From Litorimonas sp964565335 (GTDB taxonomy: Bacteria > Pseudomonadota > Alphaproteobacteria > Caulobacterales > Maricaulaceae), in assembly GCA_964565335.1 (NCBI GenBank), contig CAZMEN010000003.1, positions 1-64,000 of the forward strand: a DNA stretch of 64,000 nucleotides, given 5' to 3'. The number at the start of each line of letters is the position of its first letter. Positions within the stretch are counted from its first letter, which is position 1. Of this stretch, positions 1 to 9,059 are shown piece after piece. The notes under the pieces were generated by a model. The model ran no database searches. It saw nothing but the letters and a program-made list of their open reading frames with translations, and was not told the DNA's origin. Made by a program: the position numbers and the translations under genes.

Positions 1-15
1 CTCTCTCTCTCTCTC
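1..15. repeat. CT dinucleotide microsatellite
   Basis: The window opens with seven CT units and a further C, 36 bases beyond the stop of the minus-strand histidine kinase. It may extend to the left of the window. It could be a true microsatellite or a scaffold-end artefact; the sequence alone cannot decide. Confidence 0.6.
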
Positions 16-50
16 AGCCCAGACCCAAATTTGTGTAATAGGGTCTGACG

Positions 51-1979
51 TCAGACATTGTGTTTTGGGAGAGTGAAATAAAACGTAGACCCTTCACCCA
101 CACTAGATTCAACCCATATGTTGCCGCCGTGTTTTTTAACGACTTTCTTACAGATTGATAAGCCCACGCCGGTACCAGAAAATTCACTTCTCCGGTGCAA
201 CCTTTGAAAGACTTCAAATATTTTACTATGGTACTCTTCAGCAATCCCTATTCCGTTGTCTTTTAGTGAAAACTGCCATTGAGACCCTAAATCCTCCACG
301 CCAACATGAACATGAGGAGGTTCGTCTGATTTTTGGTATTTCAGCCCATTGTTAATTAGATTTTGAAAGAGTTGATAGAGCTGTGTTTTATTGCCCCTTA
401 CTTCTGGCAGCTTATCTGAACTAATTTGCTTGGCGCTGACGACTTTGCCTACGTTTGAATTTTTTTGGATAACGTCTACCAATTCATTCAAATCCACATT
501 TTCTAATTTCTCTATATCTGAATTAACCCGTGAATAGGCGAGAATATCATGAATGAGATCTTGTGATCTTTGGGCCGCATCGGTCATAAAACGCAAATAT
601 TTTTGGCCTTTTTCGTCATCTTTCAGCTGGTCTTTAAGGTGAGTTTCCAGCCTGCCTGAGAAGCTCGTCACCGTCCTGAGAGGTTCCTGCAAGTCATGTG
701 AACACACAAATGCAAAACGTTCTAATTCTTCGTTTGACTCTGAGAGTTCTTCCACCAACTTTTCGCGTTGTTGTTCTGCTTTTTTTCGTTCGGATATATC
801 CTTCATAAAACAATGATGGCCAATAAACTCTCCGCTCGCATCAAATTGAGTGATCATTGTGACTTGTTTATAAAAAATAGTCCCATCTTTCCTAATGCCG
901 CGCGCTTCAGCTTGGACACTTCCATCCTTTAACATGTCCTCATAGGCCTGGTTTAATTTGTCTACATCATCGGGATAAACTGTGACGATCCAGTCTTTAC
1001 CAACAAGTTCATGAGGTTCATATCCTGCTGTATTGGCGTAGGCGTTGTTCAAGTGGACATAGACCCCATTGGTGTCGATGCGTGAAATTCCTTCCACTGC
1101 CTTTGAAATTGCTTCTTGTGTGACTGCTAGCTCTAAATAAGGCTTAACGATAATCCTACGGCCATAAATCATAAAAAAGGTGAAGGCTAAAGCCGCCGCC
1201 GCTAGTCCTGCTATTAGGGCCTTAAAAATAAAAGACTGTCTCTGGTCGACCACGCTTCTTCGGCTCGTAATATGAGAGATGTTCACGCCATATTTCTCTA
1301 CGAATTGGGACTCTATATGAGGCAAGTCAATCTGAGATAGATCAGACTGAATAATATGCGTATCTTTCTCATAGGAGACGCCTGATGTTTCATTAAGGCC
1401 TTCGTAAAAACTAAAAATTCTGTCGGGGTTTGCTGAAAATCTAGAAACCAACACGCCCTCTCGGCCTCGTCCGTAAATTATAGGTATAGCCAATTCAAAC
1501 TGTGGTTCCTGAATGTCGGACTTCAAGCTTAGAATGCGTTCTGCCTCGCCTTCTATTATTTTTAAGGCCCAAGCGTAATTTTCAGCGTCTTCTAACTCTG
1601 AATATAATACATCTGCATTAATATCGAGAACGGTAAGCACCGGATCTTCTTGTAACAAGTTAGAGGAATTTATAAAATCGCGAAAATCAGCTCGCTCTCC
1701 TTTAGCCAGTAACGCAGCATTCAAGACATAAGGAGATTGGGCGATATCCGAGAGAGCATATTCTCGGTCTTGGATGTACCGATCTAGAATGCTCGCATAT
1801 GTTCTTGCTGAGGCCTCATCGGACTGGGTTTGTAAATTGTTTAGAGTCGACCGAATTTGCGGAAACAGCATTAGGCTCATTAGGAATAAAAACACGCCAA
1901 CAGATATCAATAAATAGTAGTAAAACCTACGAACGATCGATTGACCATCCCCTGTTTCGTCTAATGCTGACCCTGCCAT
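51..1979 (-). CDS. PAS-domain membrane sensor histidine kinase
   Basis: A 642-residue kinase predicted to autophosphorylate on His and pass phosphate to a response regulator not seen here. Seen in order: transmembrane helix at about 19-40, an extracytoplasmic sensor region to about 250, a second helix at about 251-273, a PAS/PAC region at about 285-400, a short coiled linker, the phospho-acceptor motif SHDLQEPLR with His at about 428, and an ATPase domain with N-box NLINNGLKYQ, G1 DNGIGI and G2 GTGVGLSI. There is no receiver domain. The ATG overlaps the stop of the upstream binding-protein gene by one base (TAATG), so the two are probably co-translated. Inferred role: the kinase reads the ligand state of that binding protein. 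The partner regulator may lie left of the window. Confidence 0.9.
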   Translation of the reverse strand: MAGSALDETGDGQSIVRRFYYYLLISVGVFLFLMSLMLFPQIRSTLNNLQTQSDEASARTYASILDRYIQDREYALSDIAQSPYVLNAALLAKGERADFRDFINSSNLLQEDPVLTVLDINADVLYSELEDAENYAWALKIIEGEAERILSLKSDIQEPQFELAIPIIYGRGREGVLVSRFSANPDRIFSFYEGLNETSGVSYEKDTHIIQSDLSQIDLPHIESQFVEKYGVNISHITSRRSVVDQRQSFIFKALIAGLAAAALAFTFFMIYGRRIIVKPYLELAVTQEAISKAVEGISRIDTNGVYVHLNNAYANTAGYEPHELVGKDWIVTVYPDDVDKLNQAYEDMLKDGSVQAEARGIRKDGTIFYKQVTMITQFDASGEFIGHHCFMKDISERKKAEQQREKLVEELSESNEELERFAFVCSHDLQEPLRTVTSFSGRLETHLKDQLKDDEKGQKYLRFMTDAAQRSQDLIHDILAYSRVNSDIEKLENVDLNELVDVIQKNSNVGKVVSAKQISSDKLPEVRGNKTQLYQLFQNLINNGLKYQKSDEPPHVHVGVEDLGSQWQFSLKDNGIGIAEEYHSKIFEVFQRLHRRSEFSGTGVGLSICKKVVKKHGGNIWVESSVGEGSTFYFTLPKHNV

Positions 1980-3235
1980 TACTTATTGCGCTTTCTATTG
2001 ATGATGATCTCATCATCTTGGCCATAAAACCCCATACATATATCGTCTTGGCTTAGAGCTTCGTGAGCATCTAAGTTCGAATTACTAAACTCTGTAAAAG
2101 GGTTTTGGTAGGTTTTCACCAAGCCAAGGATTGGTTCGTTCAGGCTCTCTAGCGCGTCTTTTAATAAATCTCTATTTGCCGTGATACTATCTGTAAGCTC
2201 AACTTTCTCTAAGGCGGCAATAAATAGCTTGGTTAAGTCATAAGCATGAATCAAACCAACAGGTGAGGTTATATCTTCGGGCTGTTTGATTTTCTCTGGA
2301 TGTAAAGATTGTAAACTTTCAAATACGGATTTTGCAACAGGTGGCATGGGTTCGTTTAAAAACGAGAAACAGGTTTGTATAAAAGAGATATCAATTTTAT
2401 TGCGCCTTTCAAACACCACACGTTCATGAAAATTACCCCCCGTAATCCCCCAATGACTGATAATAGGGATGCGATCCTTTGCCTCTAAATCACTCATCGC
2501 AATTGAGATCTGAGCCCCTTCGGATGCGCTGGAAACAAGAATAATACATTCGCCCCGCTCTTGCACGACGTCGTCAATTATGCTTCGCGCAACATGACTT
2601 TTTAGACTCCAGTCAAACCTCTTAATACCTGCAGCGAATTTTCCTCGACGCTGAAGTGCGGCCTTCATATTCCTCGAATTGGAGTCACCCCACGCGGTAT
2701 TCTCCAATATTAGATAAGGCTGAACACAGCCATATTGTGTGGCTGCGTGATCAACCAATACTTCCCCTGCTTTTGTGTCATCCACTGACAAACGAAAGAT
2801 ATAGTTTTGATTAGAGGGATAACGCGTTATTGGCCCCCCAGCCGCCCAAGGCACGAGCACCGGAATTTTATTTTCATTTATAAAGCGCCTATGCGTTATT
2901 AAAGGCGGAGAGTGCATACCTGAAAAAATAGCAATTGCTTGATCATCGGATAAGAATTCTTTCATGTTTCGAAGACTGCGCGTTACATTGCCGCTATGAT
3001 TTTTTTTGACTAGCTCAATGCGCGTTCCGTTGACTTTAAAATCTACCTCTTTCAGGGCGACTTGCATCCCGCGCCAGATTGCTTCAGACGATTCCAAGCT
3101 ATTTGCCCAATCAGAATCGTGATAAATTTTTACGACTTTCTTTTCATCTGCAAATGCCAATAATGGCCAAGCAGTGAGAATAAAGATGATTAAGAGTAAA
3201 CGCATATTAATCCTCATTTTATAATTCAACGCCAT
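1979..3235 (-). CDS. Periplasmic ligand-binding protein, LivK/ABC type
   Basis: A 418-residue protein of the branched-chain amino acid (Peripla_BP_6) binding-protein type. The N-terminus has a typical Sec signal (RLLLIIFILTAWPLLAFADE), so it is exported. Methionines at 1, 7 and 11 all precede the signal; the third gives the tidiest signal peptide, so the true start may be slightly inside the coordinates given. Two-lobed features such as IAIFSGMHSPP and VGLIHAYDLTKLFIAAL fit the family. No ABC permease or ATPase is adjacent. Instead it overlaps a histidine kinase, which suggests a sensory rather than transport role (inference). The ligand is unknown. Confidence 0.8.
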   Translation of the reverse strand: MALNYKMRINMRLLLIIFILTAWPLLAFADEKKVVKIYHDSDWANSLESSEAIWRGMQVALKEVDFKVNGTRIELVKKNHSGNVTRSLRNMKEFLSDDQAIAIFSGMHSPPLITHRRFINENKIPVLVPWAAGGPITRYPSNQNYIFRLSVDDTKAGEVLVDHAATQYGCVQPYLILENTAWGDSNSRNMKAALQRRGKFAAGIKRFDWSLKSHVARSIIDDVVQERGECIILVSSASEGAQISIAMSDLEAKDRIPIISHWGITGGNFHERVVFERRNKIDISFIQTCFSFLNEPMPPVAKSVFESLQSLHPEKIKQPEDITSPVGLIHAYDLTKLFIAALEKVELTDSITANRDLLKDALESLNEPILGLVKTYQNPFTEFSNSNLDAHEALSQDDICMGFYGQDDEIIINRKRNK

Positions 3236-3299
3236 TCGAGTTGGGTAACAGATTGGTTCCCATTCTTTACGCCAAATTTATTGCGCCAATACTGATATT

Positions 3300-3355
3300 T
3301 GTCCGTCGTCATGTAAGATGGCACAGATTGCGGACCAGGTAAAATGGCACGGATT
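3300..3355. mobile_element. Possible IS21-family terminal remnant
   Basis: A 17-base unit beginning GTAAGATGGCAC at 3313-3329 recurs at 3339-3355 with two mismatches, 26 bases on, after a TGTCCG at 3300. Tandem repeats of this sort behind a TGT end are typical of IS21-family termini (recalled from the family, not searched). No istA/istB coding sequence is next to it, so it would be a solo relic. It lies in the 162-base gap between the binding-protein and acyl-CoA dehydrogenase genes, which otherwise holds nothing I recognise. Confidence 0.35.
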
Positions 3356-3397
3356 ATGTGTCTCGCAGAGTTGATTTAAGCTGAGCTTATGACTCTC

Positions 3398-5188
3398 TTA
3401 AAACCATTCATCACGCATTTGAGCGGCACTTTGATCATTTCTGAGTAGGATCTTTGACCATTCTTTATTTCGGCTTAGCTCTCTAATATAAAAGTATTTT
3501 GCGGATTGCCATTTTCCTTTCAGAAAAGAGTCTGGCCGTTGACTTGAGAGCGTTGCTTTCAGAATGCGTAGGTGCATCCATGCCATAACGATATGGCCCG
3601 TATAATCTAAAAATAACGTTGCATTTGCGAGCCCTGTTCGAGGGTCAGCCGACACAGCCTCCGTCAAGGGCTGTATGATGAGTTGAAATTCTTCAATAGC
3701 GTCAGTTAAGGCGCTCGTGAAAAACTTTGCGTCCTCTTCATCTTTCATCTCGTCAACTGTTTCTTGAATTTCAGAGCAGAGCAATTCCAGCCCCTTACCC
3801 TTCATCATTCTTGCTTTGCGGCCTAGAAAATCGATACCTTGAATCCCGTGAGTGCCTTCGTGAATTGGGTTGAGCCTGTTATCGCGATAATATCTCTCAA
3901 TCGGATAATCACGGGTATAGCCGGCTCCGCCGAGAATTTGCAGAGCATGTTTATTGGCTTCGAGACAAAACTCTGAGGGCCAGGACTTGGTGATAGGCGT
4001 CAGAACATCTAGTAATAACTTAGCTCTATCGATGGCGTTTGGGTTGGTACTCATTCGGGCAATATCGACCAGTTTAGCGCAATAAAGACCCAAAGCTAAG
4101 GACGGTTCGACCGCAGATTTTTGCGCGATTAAGAGCCGTCTTATATCCGCATGTTCAATAATGGAAACAGGTTTGGAGTGAGGGTCTTTCGTATCTGGAT
4201 GTCTGCCTTGAGGCCGCTCACGAGCGTAATCGAGAGACGCTTGAAAGCCGGCTTGCCCCAAAGCCGTTGCCCCAAGCCCGACGTAAATACGGGCTTCATT
4301 CATCATATGAAACATGAAGCTGAGGCCTTGATGTTCTGTGCCCACTAGGTGGCCGATACAGTCGTCATTATCACCAAAATTAAGGGCGCAATTAGTGATG
4401 CCGCGATAGCCCATTTTATGATTTAAGCCCGTTAAGGTGACATCATTTTTCTGGCCAGGCGTGCCATCTGGATTGAGGCGGTATTTTGGGACGATGAATA
4501 AGGAGATCCCTTTTACGCCCGCAGGCGCGCCTGGGGTTTTGGCCATAACAAGATGGATGATGTTTTCGCTAAGCTCATGATCTCCGCTAGAAATCCACAT
4601 CTTGCTACCGGATATATTATAAGTGCCATCCTCATTGGGCTTAGCCATTGTCTTTATGTCGGCTAATGCTGAGCCCGCATGAGGTTCAGATAGGCACATT
4701 GTGGCAAAAAACCGCCCCTCAATCATCGGAATTAAATAGCGCTCTTTTTGGTCTTCCGACGCGAATTTGGCAAGCAGGCGACCCGCAGCCGTCGTCAACA
4801 AGCCATAACCCGTATAGGAGACATTCGCAGACGCCAGAATAAAAAAGAGCGCTTGAACAATGCTCTCGGGTAGCCCCATGCCGCCATGTTCTGGTTCAAA
4901 GCCCCCGCCCATAAAGCCCGCCTGAATATAGGCATCAATAGCGGTCTGTGCTTCGGGTATCATGACGACCTTGCCGTCAACGAATTTAGGCTCGATTTCA
5001 TCTGCCTTTTTAGCGGAGGGCTGAAAATGGTCAGCCGCTAATTTTTCGGCGGTATCCAAAAGGCTTTCTATTGTGCTTTGGTCAAGCCCTTGCCATGCCT
5101 GTTCGTCCAAAATATCTCCAATTTTTGCAACCTCAAAAAGTTGGAAATATAGGTCATCTCGGTCAAAAGTTTTCAAAGCTATTCTCAA
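3398..5188 (-). CDS. Acyl-CoA dehydrogenase (FadE/DmdC-like, long form)
   Basis: A 596-residue flavoprotein predicted to introduce an alpha-beta double bond into an acyl-CoA. Seen: the FAD/substrate region MCLSEPHAGSALADIK followed by KMWISSGDHE, and the C-terminal catalytic region RLNPIHEGTHGIQGIDFLGR, where the Glu of HEGT is the expected base. The length is that of the 590-600 residue subfamily (DmdC and several FadE), not the 380-residue one. The frame has no ATG near its start and a stop lies just upstream, so TTG at 5188 (or TTG at 5176) must be used. It diverges from the KstD-like gene across a promoter region carrying the TTGCGTA operator. In this context it may act on a steroid side-chain or ring-derived CoA ester (inference). 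Confidence 0.9.
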   Translation of the reverse strand: MRIALKTFDRDDLYFQLFEVAKIGDILDEQAWQGLDQSTIESLLDTAEKLAADHFQPSAKKADEIEPKFVDGKVVMIPEAQTAIDAYIQAGFMGGGFEPEHGGMGLPESIVQALFFILASANVSYTGYGLLTTAAGRLLAKFASEDQKERYLIPMIEGRFFATMCLSEPHAGSALADIKTMAKPNEDGTYNISGSKMWISSGDHELSENIIHLVMAKTPGAPAGVKGISLFIVPKYRLNPDGTPGQKNDVTLTGLNHKMGYRGITNCALNFGDNDDCIGHLVGTEHQGLSFMFHMMNEARIYVGLGATALGQAGFQASLDYARERPQGRHPDTKDPHSKPVSIIEHADIRRLLIAQKSAVEPSLALGLYCAKLVDIARMSTNPNAIDRAKLLLDVLTPITKSWPSEFCLEANKHALQILGGAGYTRDYPIERYYRDNRLNPIHEGTHGIQGIDFLGRKARMMKGKGLELLCSEIQETVDEMKDEEDAKFFTSALTDAIEEFQLIIQPLTEAVSADPRTGLANATLFLDYTGHIVMAWMHLRILKATLSSQRPDSFLKGKWQSAKYFYIRELSRNKEWSKILLRNDQSAAQMRDEWF

Positions 5189-5291
5189 GTTTTATTGTTG
5201 GGTATCGGGGAGAGGGTTTAATAGTGAGTCATAGGAGCCCAGGCCTCTTTCCTAAAAGCTTAAGGCGCTCTGATGGGGCCGGTCAATCTGA

Positions 5292-5361
5292 TTGCGTAAG
5301 AATTATCATTAAAAATACGCAAAAAGTAATTTTTGAGCGCCATACACCCCATTTTGCGTAA
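5292..5361. promoter_or_regulatory. TTGCGTA operator array, fadE/kstD divergent promoter
   Basis: An inverted repeat TTGCGTA (5292-5298), 17 bases, TACGCAA (5316-5322), followed by another TTGCGTA at 5354-5360. The first half-site to third half-site distance is 62 bases. The same arrangement occurs at 50483 and 61248. It sits between the divergent acyl-CoA dehydrogenase and KstD-like genes, so it could control both. The binding protein is unknown; two AsnC/Lrp regulators at 57 kb are candidates. Confidence 0.65.
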
Positions 5362-5442
5362 TAAAATGAAATAATATTGTGTTTTCCATTGCAGACTTAA
5401 AACACTTAATGTCTAATAAAAGAAAAACGAAGTGAGGGGTTA

Positions 5443-7107
5443 ATGGACTCTATTGATGTCGATGTTTTGGTGGTTGGCTCCGGTGCAGGGGCGCTCACTG
5501 CCGCTATTACTGCCCATGACCATGGCGGCAGTGTTTTGGTCGTTGAAAAGTCTGATATGTATGGCGGAACCTCTGCGACCTCGGGAGGGGGTATTTGGAT
5601 TCCTTGCAATCACCTCATGGCAGAGCACGGAGAGAGCGATACGCCCGAAGCGGCGCTGGAATATTTGAAAGCCTGTATTGGCGATGTGGTGTCCGAAGAC
5701 CGTCTGAAAGCCTATGTCGAAAACGCGCCTAAAATGCTCAAAGACATGGAGGATAAATCCGATGTCCGCTTCGTCTCTACACCCTATGCGGATTACCTGA
5801 CCGAGAAGCCGGGCAGTAAAGATGGGTGGCGCACGCTCGATCCTGTGCCGCTGTCTGCAACAAAGCTCGGGAAAGAGTTTTTCAACATGCGCCCGCCCCA
5901 TCCGCAGACAATATTTGGCGGATTTACCATTACGGTCAATGAGGCCAAAAGAATCATCACCCGCTCTAAGGGTTGGAAAGCGATCATGGCTAAGCAAATG
6001 CTGTCCTATCGGCTCGACATTCCGATGCGCATGAAGAGTAAGCGTCACCGCCGTCTGTGTCTGGGCAATGCACTTGTAGGGCGCTGCCTGACCTCTGTCT
6101 TCAAACGCGACATTCCAGTTTGGCGTGAAACGCCGCTAAAATCTCTCATCGAAACAGACGGCAAAGTCACGGGTGCAATCATTACGAAAGACGGCCAAGA
6201 CTTCCGGGTCAATACGGCGAGGGGTGTTATTCTCGCGGCGGGCGGCTTTGAGCATAATGCGAAGATGCGCGACGCGAACCTACCTGGGCCGACGGACACG
6301 AAATGGAGCGCAACGCCGGGGCAGAACACAGGCGATGCTCATGCTGCGGCTCAGGCCGTAGGTGCGAAAATGACTCTGATGGACGCGGCGTGGTGGGGGC
6401 CTTCCGTGCGCCTCCCGCGTGATGACCGTTCGCGGGTTCTCTTTGCGGAGCGGGCTTTGCCGGGCATTTATATCGTCAATGAAAAGGGCGAACGTTTCCT
6501 CAATGAAGCGGCGAGCTATGATGAAGTCGGGCGTGAATTGCAGGCCCACCCGAAAACGAGCTGGGTGATTTTTGACCGCCGCGCTCGCGAGAAATATGGC
6601 ATCGGCCCGCTCTATCCGACGGCGGTACATCCTGACGCGAAATGGAATGACTCTATCAAAGCGGTGGTCAAAAAATCTGACACTATAGCAGGCCTCGCGG
6701 AGCAAATGGGCGTTAATGCGGCGGGCCTTGAGCAGACCGTTGAGAAAGTGGCTAAATTTTCCGAAACAGGTGTGGATGAAGATTTCGCCTCGGGTAGCAC
6801 GGAATATGACCGTTATTATGGTGATCCGACCATTACGCCTAATCCTTGCCTTGCGCCGCTCGCCAAAGCGCCGTTTTACGCATTCCCCGTTTATCCGGGA
6901 GATATCGGCACGAAGGGCGGGGTTGATGTCGATGTAAATGCTCAAGCGCTCAATAAAGACGGCGCCCCCATTGGCGGGCTTTATGCGACGGGCAATACGG
7001 CGTCATCAGTAATGGGTTATACCTATCCCGGAGCCGGTTCTACCATTGGCCCGGCCATGACCTTTGGATATGTGGCGGCAAAGCACATGATGGGTGCCAA
7101 CACTTAA
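5443..7107 (+). CDS. kstD: KstD-like 3-ketosteroid delta1-dehydrogenase family flavoprotein
   Basis: A 554-residue FAD enzyme. Family role: 1,2-dehydrogenation of 3-ketosteroids in ring A. Seen: dinucleotide-binding motif VVGSGAGALTAA at about 10-21, the KstD-type GGTSATSGGGIWIPCN near residues 42-57, and the C-terminal GYTYPGAGSTIGPAMTFGY, where KstD enzymes keep Tyr and Gly residues of the active site. ATG at 5443 follows a good ribosome site (GTGAGGGG). It is first in an operon with a small conserved protein and a sulfatase, behind the TTGCGTA operator. The exact substrate (delta1 versus delta4 position, or a non-steroid) cannot be read from sequence. Confidence 0.8.
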   Translation: MDSIDVDVLVVGSGAGALTAAITAHDHGGSVLVVEKSDMYGGTSATSGGGIWIPCNHLMAEHGESDTPEAALEYLKACIGDVVSEDRLKAYVENAPKMLKDMEDKSDVRFVSTPYADYLTEKPGSKDGWRTLDPVPLSATKLGKEFFNMRPPHPQTIFGGFTITVNEAKRIITRSKGWKAIMAKQMLSYRLDIPMRMKSKRHRRLCLGNALVGRCLTSVFKRDIPVWRETPLKSLIETDGKVTGAIITKDGQDFRVNTARGVILAAGGFEHNAKMRDANLPGPTDTKWSATPGQNTGDAHAAAQAVGAKMTLMDAAWWGPSVRLPRDDRSRVLFAERALPGIYIVNEKGERFLNEAASYDEVGRELQAHPKTSWVIFDRRAREKYGIGPLYPTAVHPDAKWNDSIKAVVKKSDTIAGLAEQMGVNAAGLEQTVEKVAKFSETGVDEDFASGSTEYDRYYGDPTITPNPCLAPLAKAPFYAFPVYPGDIGTKGGVDVDVNAQALNKDGAPIGGLYATGNTASSVMGYTYPGAGSTIGPAMTFGYVAAKHMMGANT

Positions 7108-7126
7108 TTTTTCACAGGAGAGACTT

Positions 7127-7423
7127 ATGTCATTTGCAGGAACTTGGAATGTTGTGATGAAAACCCCAATGGGTGATCGTGAAATCGTTATGGTTATGGC
7201 CCAAGAGGGCGATACGCTCTCGGGCACGATGGAAGCCGATGGTAACACGATTGATGTTCAAGACGGCAAAGTTACGGATGGTCGCGGAACATGGAAAGCG
7301 GATCTGACGCAGCCTATGCCTATTACACTGGAATTTGATGTTGGCGTTGATGGGGATGCGCTGGACGGCACTGTGAAGCTCGGCATGTTTGGCAGTTCAG
7401 CCGTATCGGGCACGCGCGCCTAA
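7127..7423 (+). CDS. Small conserved protein downstream of kstD
   Basis: A 98-residue protein with the start set at ATG 7127 by the Shine-Dalgarno CAGGAG just before it; an upstream in-frame start would overlap the kstD end. The sequence is Gly/Asp-rich with alternating strand patterns (FAGTWNVVMKTPMG, then GTWKADLTQPMP and GTVKLGMFG), suggesting a small beta-barrel of lipocalin-like build. No catalytic motif or signal peptide is visible. I recognise the pattern as a recurrent uncharacterised family but cannot name a function. It lies 19 bases after kstD and 23 bases before the sulfatase, so it is co-transcribed. Confidence 0.75.
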   Translation: MSFAGTWNVVMKTPMGDREIVMVMAQEGDTLSGTMEADGNTIDVQDGKVTDGRGTWKADLTQPMPITLEFDVGVDGDALDGTVKLGMFGSSAVSGTRA

Positions 7424-7446
7424 TTAAATAATTCAAGGGGATCGAC

Positions 7447-9042
7447 ATGTTTAAAAAGATAATTGCCATTCTTGCCATCCTGCTGATTGCGGGATTTATT
7501 TTCGCAAAGGTCAAATTTAAGAAAGTCGCGTCCTCCGATTTCGATTTCCCAACCGCGCAAACAGTTGACCTTGCTTCGCTGGTCAAAACGCGCGATGCCG
7601 ATGCTCCGCCGCCTAATGTAATTATTCTGCTTGCTGATGACCTCGGCTGGGCTGATGTTGGTTATCATGGCAGCGATATTAAAACGCCCAATATTGACCG
7701 CCTCGCCATTGAGGGTATGCGGCTTGAGCGATTTTACGCCACGCCCTTTTGCACGCCCACCCGCGCAGCCCTGATGACAGCGCGCGACCCGATTAAACTC
7801 GGCGCGGCCCATGCTGTTATCATGGCATGGGATAATGGCGGTATTTCGCCAACAGAGCGTTTCATGCCCGAAGATTTCAAGGCCGCCGGCTATGATACGG
7901 GGATGATCGGCAAGTGGCATCTCGGCCATACGATTGAGCAGCACACGCCTAATGCGCGCGGCTTTGACCATTTCTATGGGCATTTTAATACGGATGTTCT
8001 TTATTTTGATCACACTATGGCGGGTGGGCATGACTTCCAAGAAAACGGTGCGCCCGTAAATCACAAAGGCGAATATGCCACTAATATTCACGCTAATCAG
8101 GCTGTGAGATATATGGAAGAGCTTCGCGACCCTGATAAGCCTTTCTTCCTCTATGTACCCTTTCTCGCCCCGCATTCCCCTATGGAAGCGCTCGACGAAG
8201 ACAAAGCTAAGTATCCAAACCGCCTCGATACGCCTCGCCATCCCGCTAAGACCTATGCCGCCATGGTGGACAGTATGGACCAAGCCATTGGCGATATTCT
8301 CGACAGCCTCGACACCCAAGGGATAGCGGATAATACCATCGTGTTATTCTTTTCGGATAATGGTGGGTTCTATAATTTTGGCGGCGTGAACACACCACTG
8401 CGCGGCGGCAAGCTCGAAGCCTATGAAGGCGGCGTGCGCGTGACGTCTGTCATTCGCTGGCCCGAAGTCCTCCCTGCAAATACGGTCAATGAAAACGTCA
8501 TTTCCGTCATGGATGTTTATCCAAGCCTAATGACAGCCACAGGCATCACGCCCCAATATAAAAAGAAAATTGACGGTATAGACCGCTGGAACGCGGTGAA
8601 AGGCGAGGGCGAAAAAGACCGCGGCGAGCCGCTCATTTTTACCTCCAATGTGCCCGTCTATAATAAGTTCAGATATGGCGTTTTGGACGGGCCGTGGAAG
8701 CTCATCCAAGATGTTGATCATCAACGCCGCACCACCGAGGTGACCACGCAGCTCTTTAATGTCTGGACGGACCCAAATGAAGCGACCGATATTTCTGCCG
8801 AGCATCCGGACCAAGTCAAACGCCTGACCAAGATTCTAGATGAACGCCTCGCCCTGCACCCCGTAGGCGGTCAATATGTCAAAATCCAACCTCACCCCGG
8901 TTGGCGCGCACCCAATGATTATGCGGAGGTTGTTATTCCTGCTGATGAAGTGAATGCAGATATGTGGACAGGCTTTGGTCCGTTAGCGACGGGTGTGTTG
9001 CAGCAGACGCATGGGGAGCGGGGCCGGATTAAATATGATTAA
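7447..9042 (+). CDS. S1-family sulfatase, membrane-anchored or exported
   Basis: A 531-residue type I sulfatase that hydrolyses sulfate esters using a formylglycine made from Cys. Seen: N-terminal hydrophobic segment at about 4-20 without a clear cleavage site (possible anchor), metal-binding LLADDLGW at about 61-68, the activation motif FCTPTRAALMTAR with Cys at about 102, GKWHLGH, and a metal-ligand FFSDNGG. No formylglycine-generating enzyme is in the window, so it must be matured by a gene elsewhere. As third gene of the kstD operon it points to a sulfated steroid or similar substrate (inference). It is a paralogue of the sulfatase at 18706. It converges with an SDR gene 17 bases away. 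Confidence 0.92.
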   Translation: MFKKIIAILAILLIAGFIFAKVKFKKVASSDFDFPTAQTVDLASLVKTRDADAPPPNVIILLADDLGWADVGYHGSDIKTPNIDRLAIEGMRLERFYATPFCTPTRAALMTARDPIKLGAAHAVIMAWDNGGISPTERFMPEDFKAAGYDTGMIGKWHLGHTIEQHTPNARGFDHFYGHFNTDVLYFDHTMAGGHDFQENGAPVNHKGEYATNIHANQAVRYMEELRDPDKPFFLYVPFLAPHSPMEALDEDKAKYPNRLDTPRHPAKTYAAMVDSMDQAIGDILDSLDTQGIADNTIVLFFSDNGGFYNFGGVNTPLRGGKLEAYEGGVRVTSVIRWPEVLPANTVNENVISVMDVYPSLMTATGITPQYKKKIDGIDRWNAVKGEGEKDRGEPLIFTSNVPVYNKFRYGVLDGPWKLIQDVDHQRRTTEVTTQLFNVWTDPNEATDISAEHPDQVKRLTKILDERLALHPVGGQYVKIQPHPGWRAPNDYAEVVIPADEVNADMWTGFGPLATGVLQQTHGERGRIKYD

Positions 9043-9059
9043 AAATATTGTTGCGCTGA

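Noticed and set aside
6280..6945. Minus-strand open frame opposite kstD
   Set aside because: Arg-rich translation with no motifs, fully inside a certain gene.
7420..8319. Long minus-strand open frame opposite the sulfatase
   Set aside because: It is a shadow of a GC-biased third codon position; no family motif, and the plus-strand sulfatase is certain.
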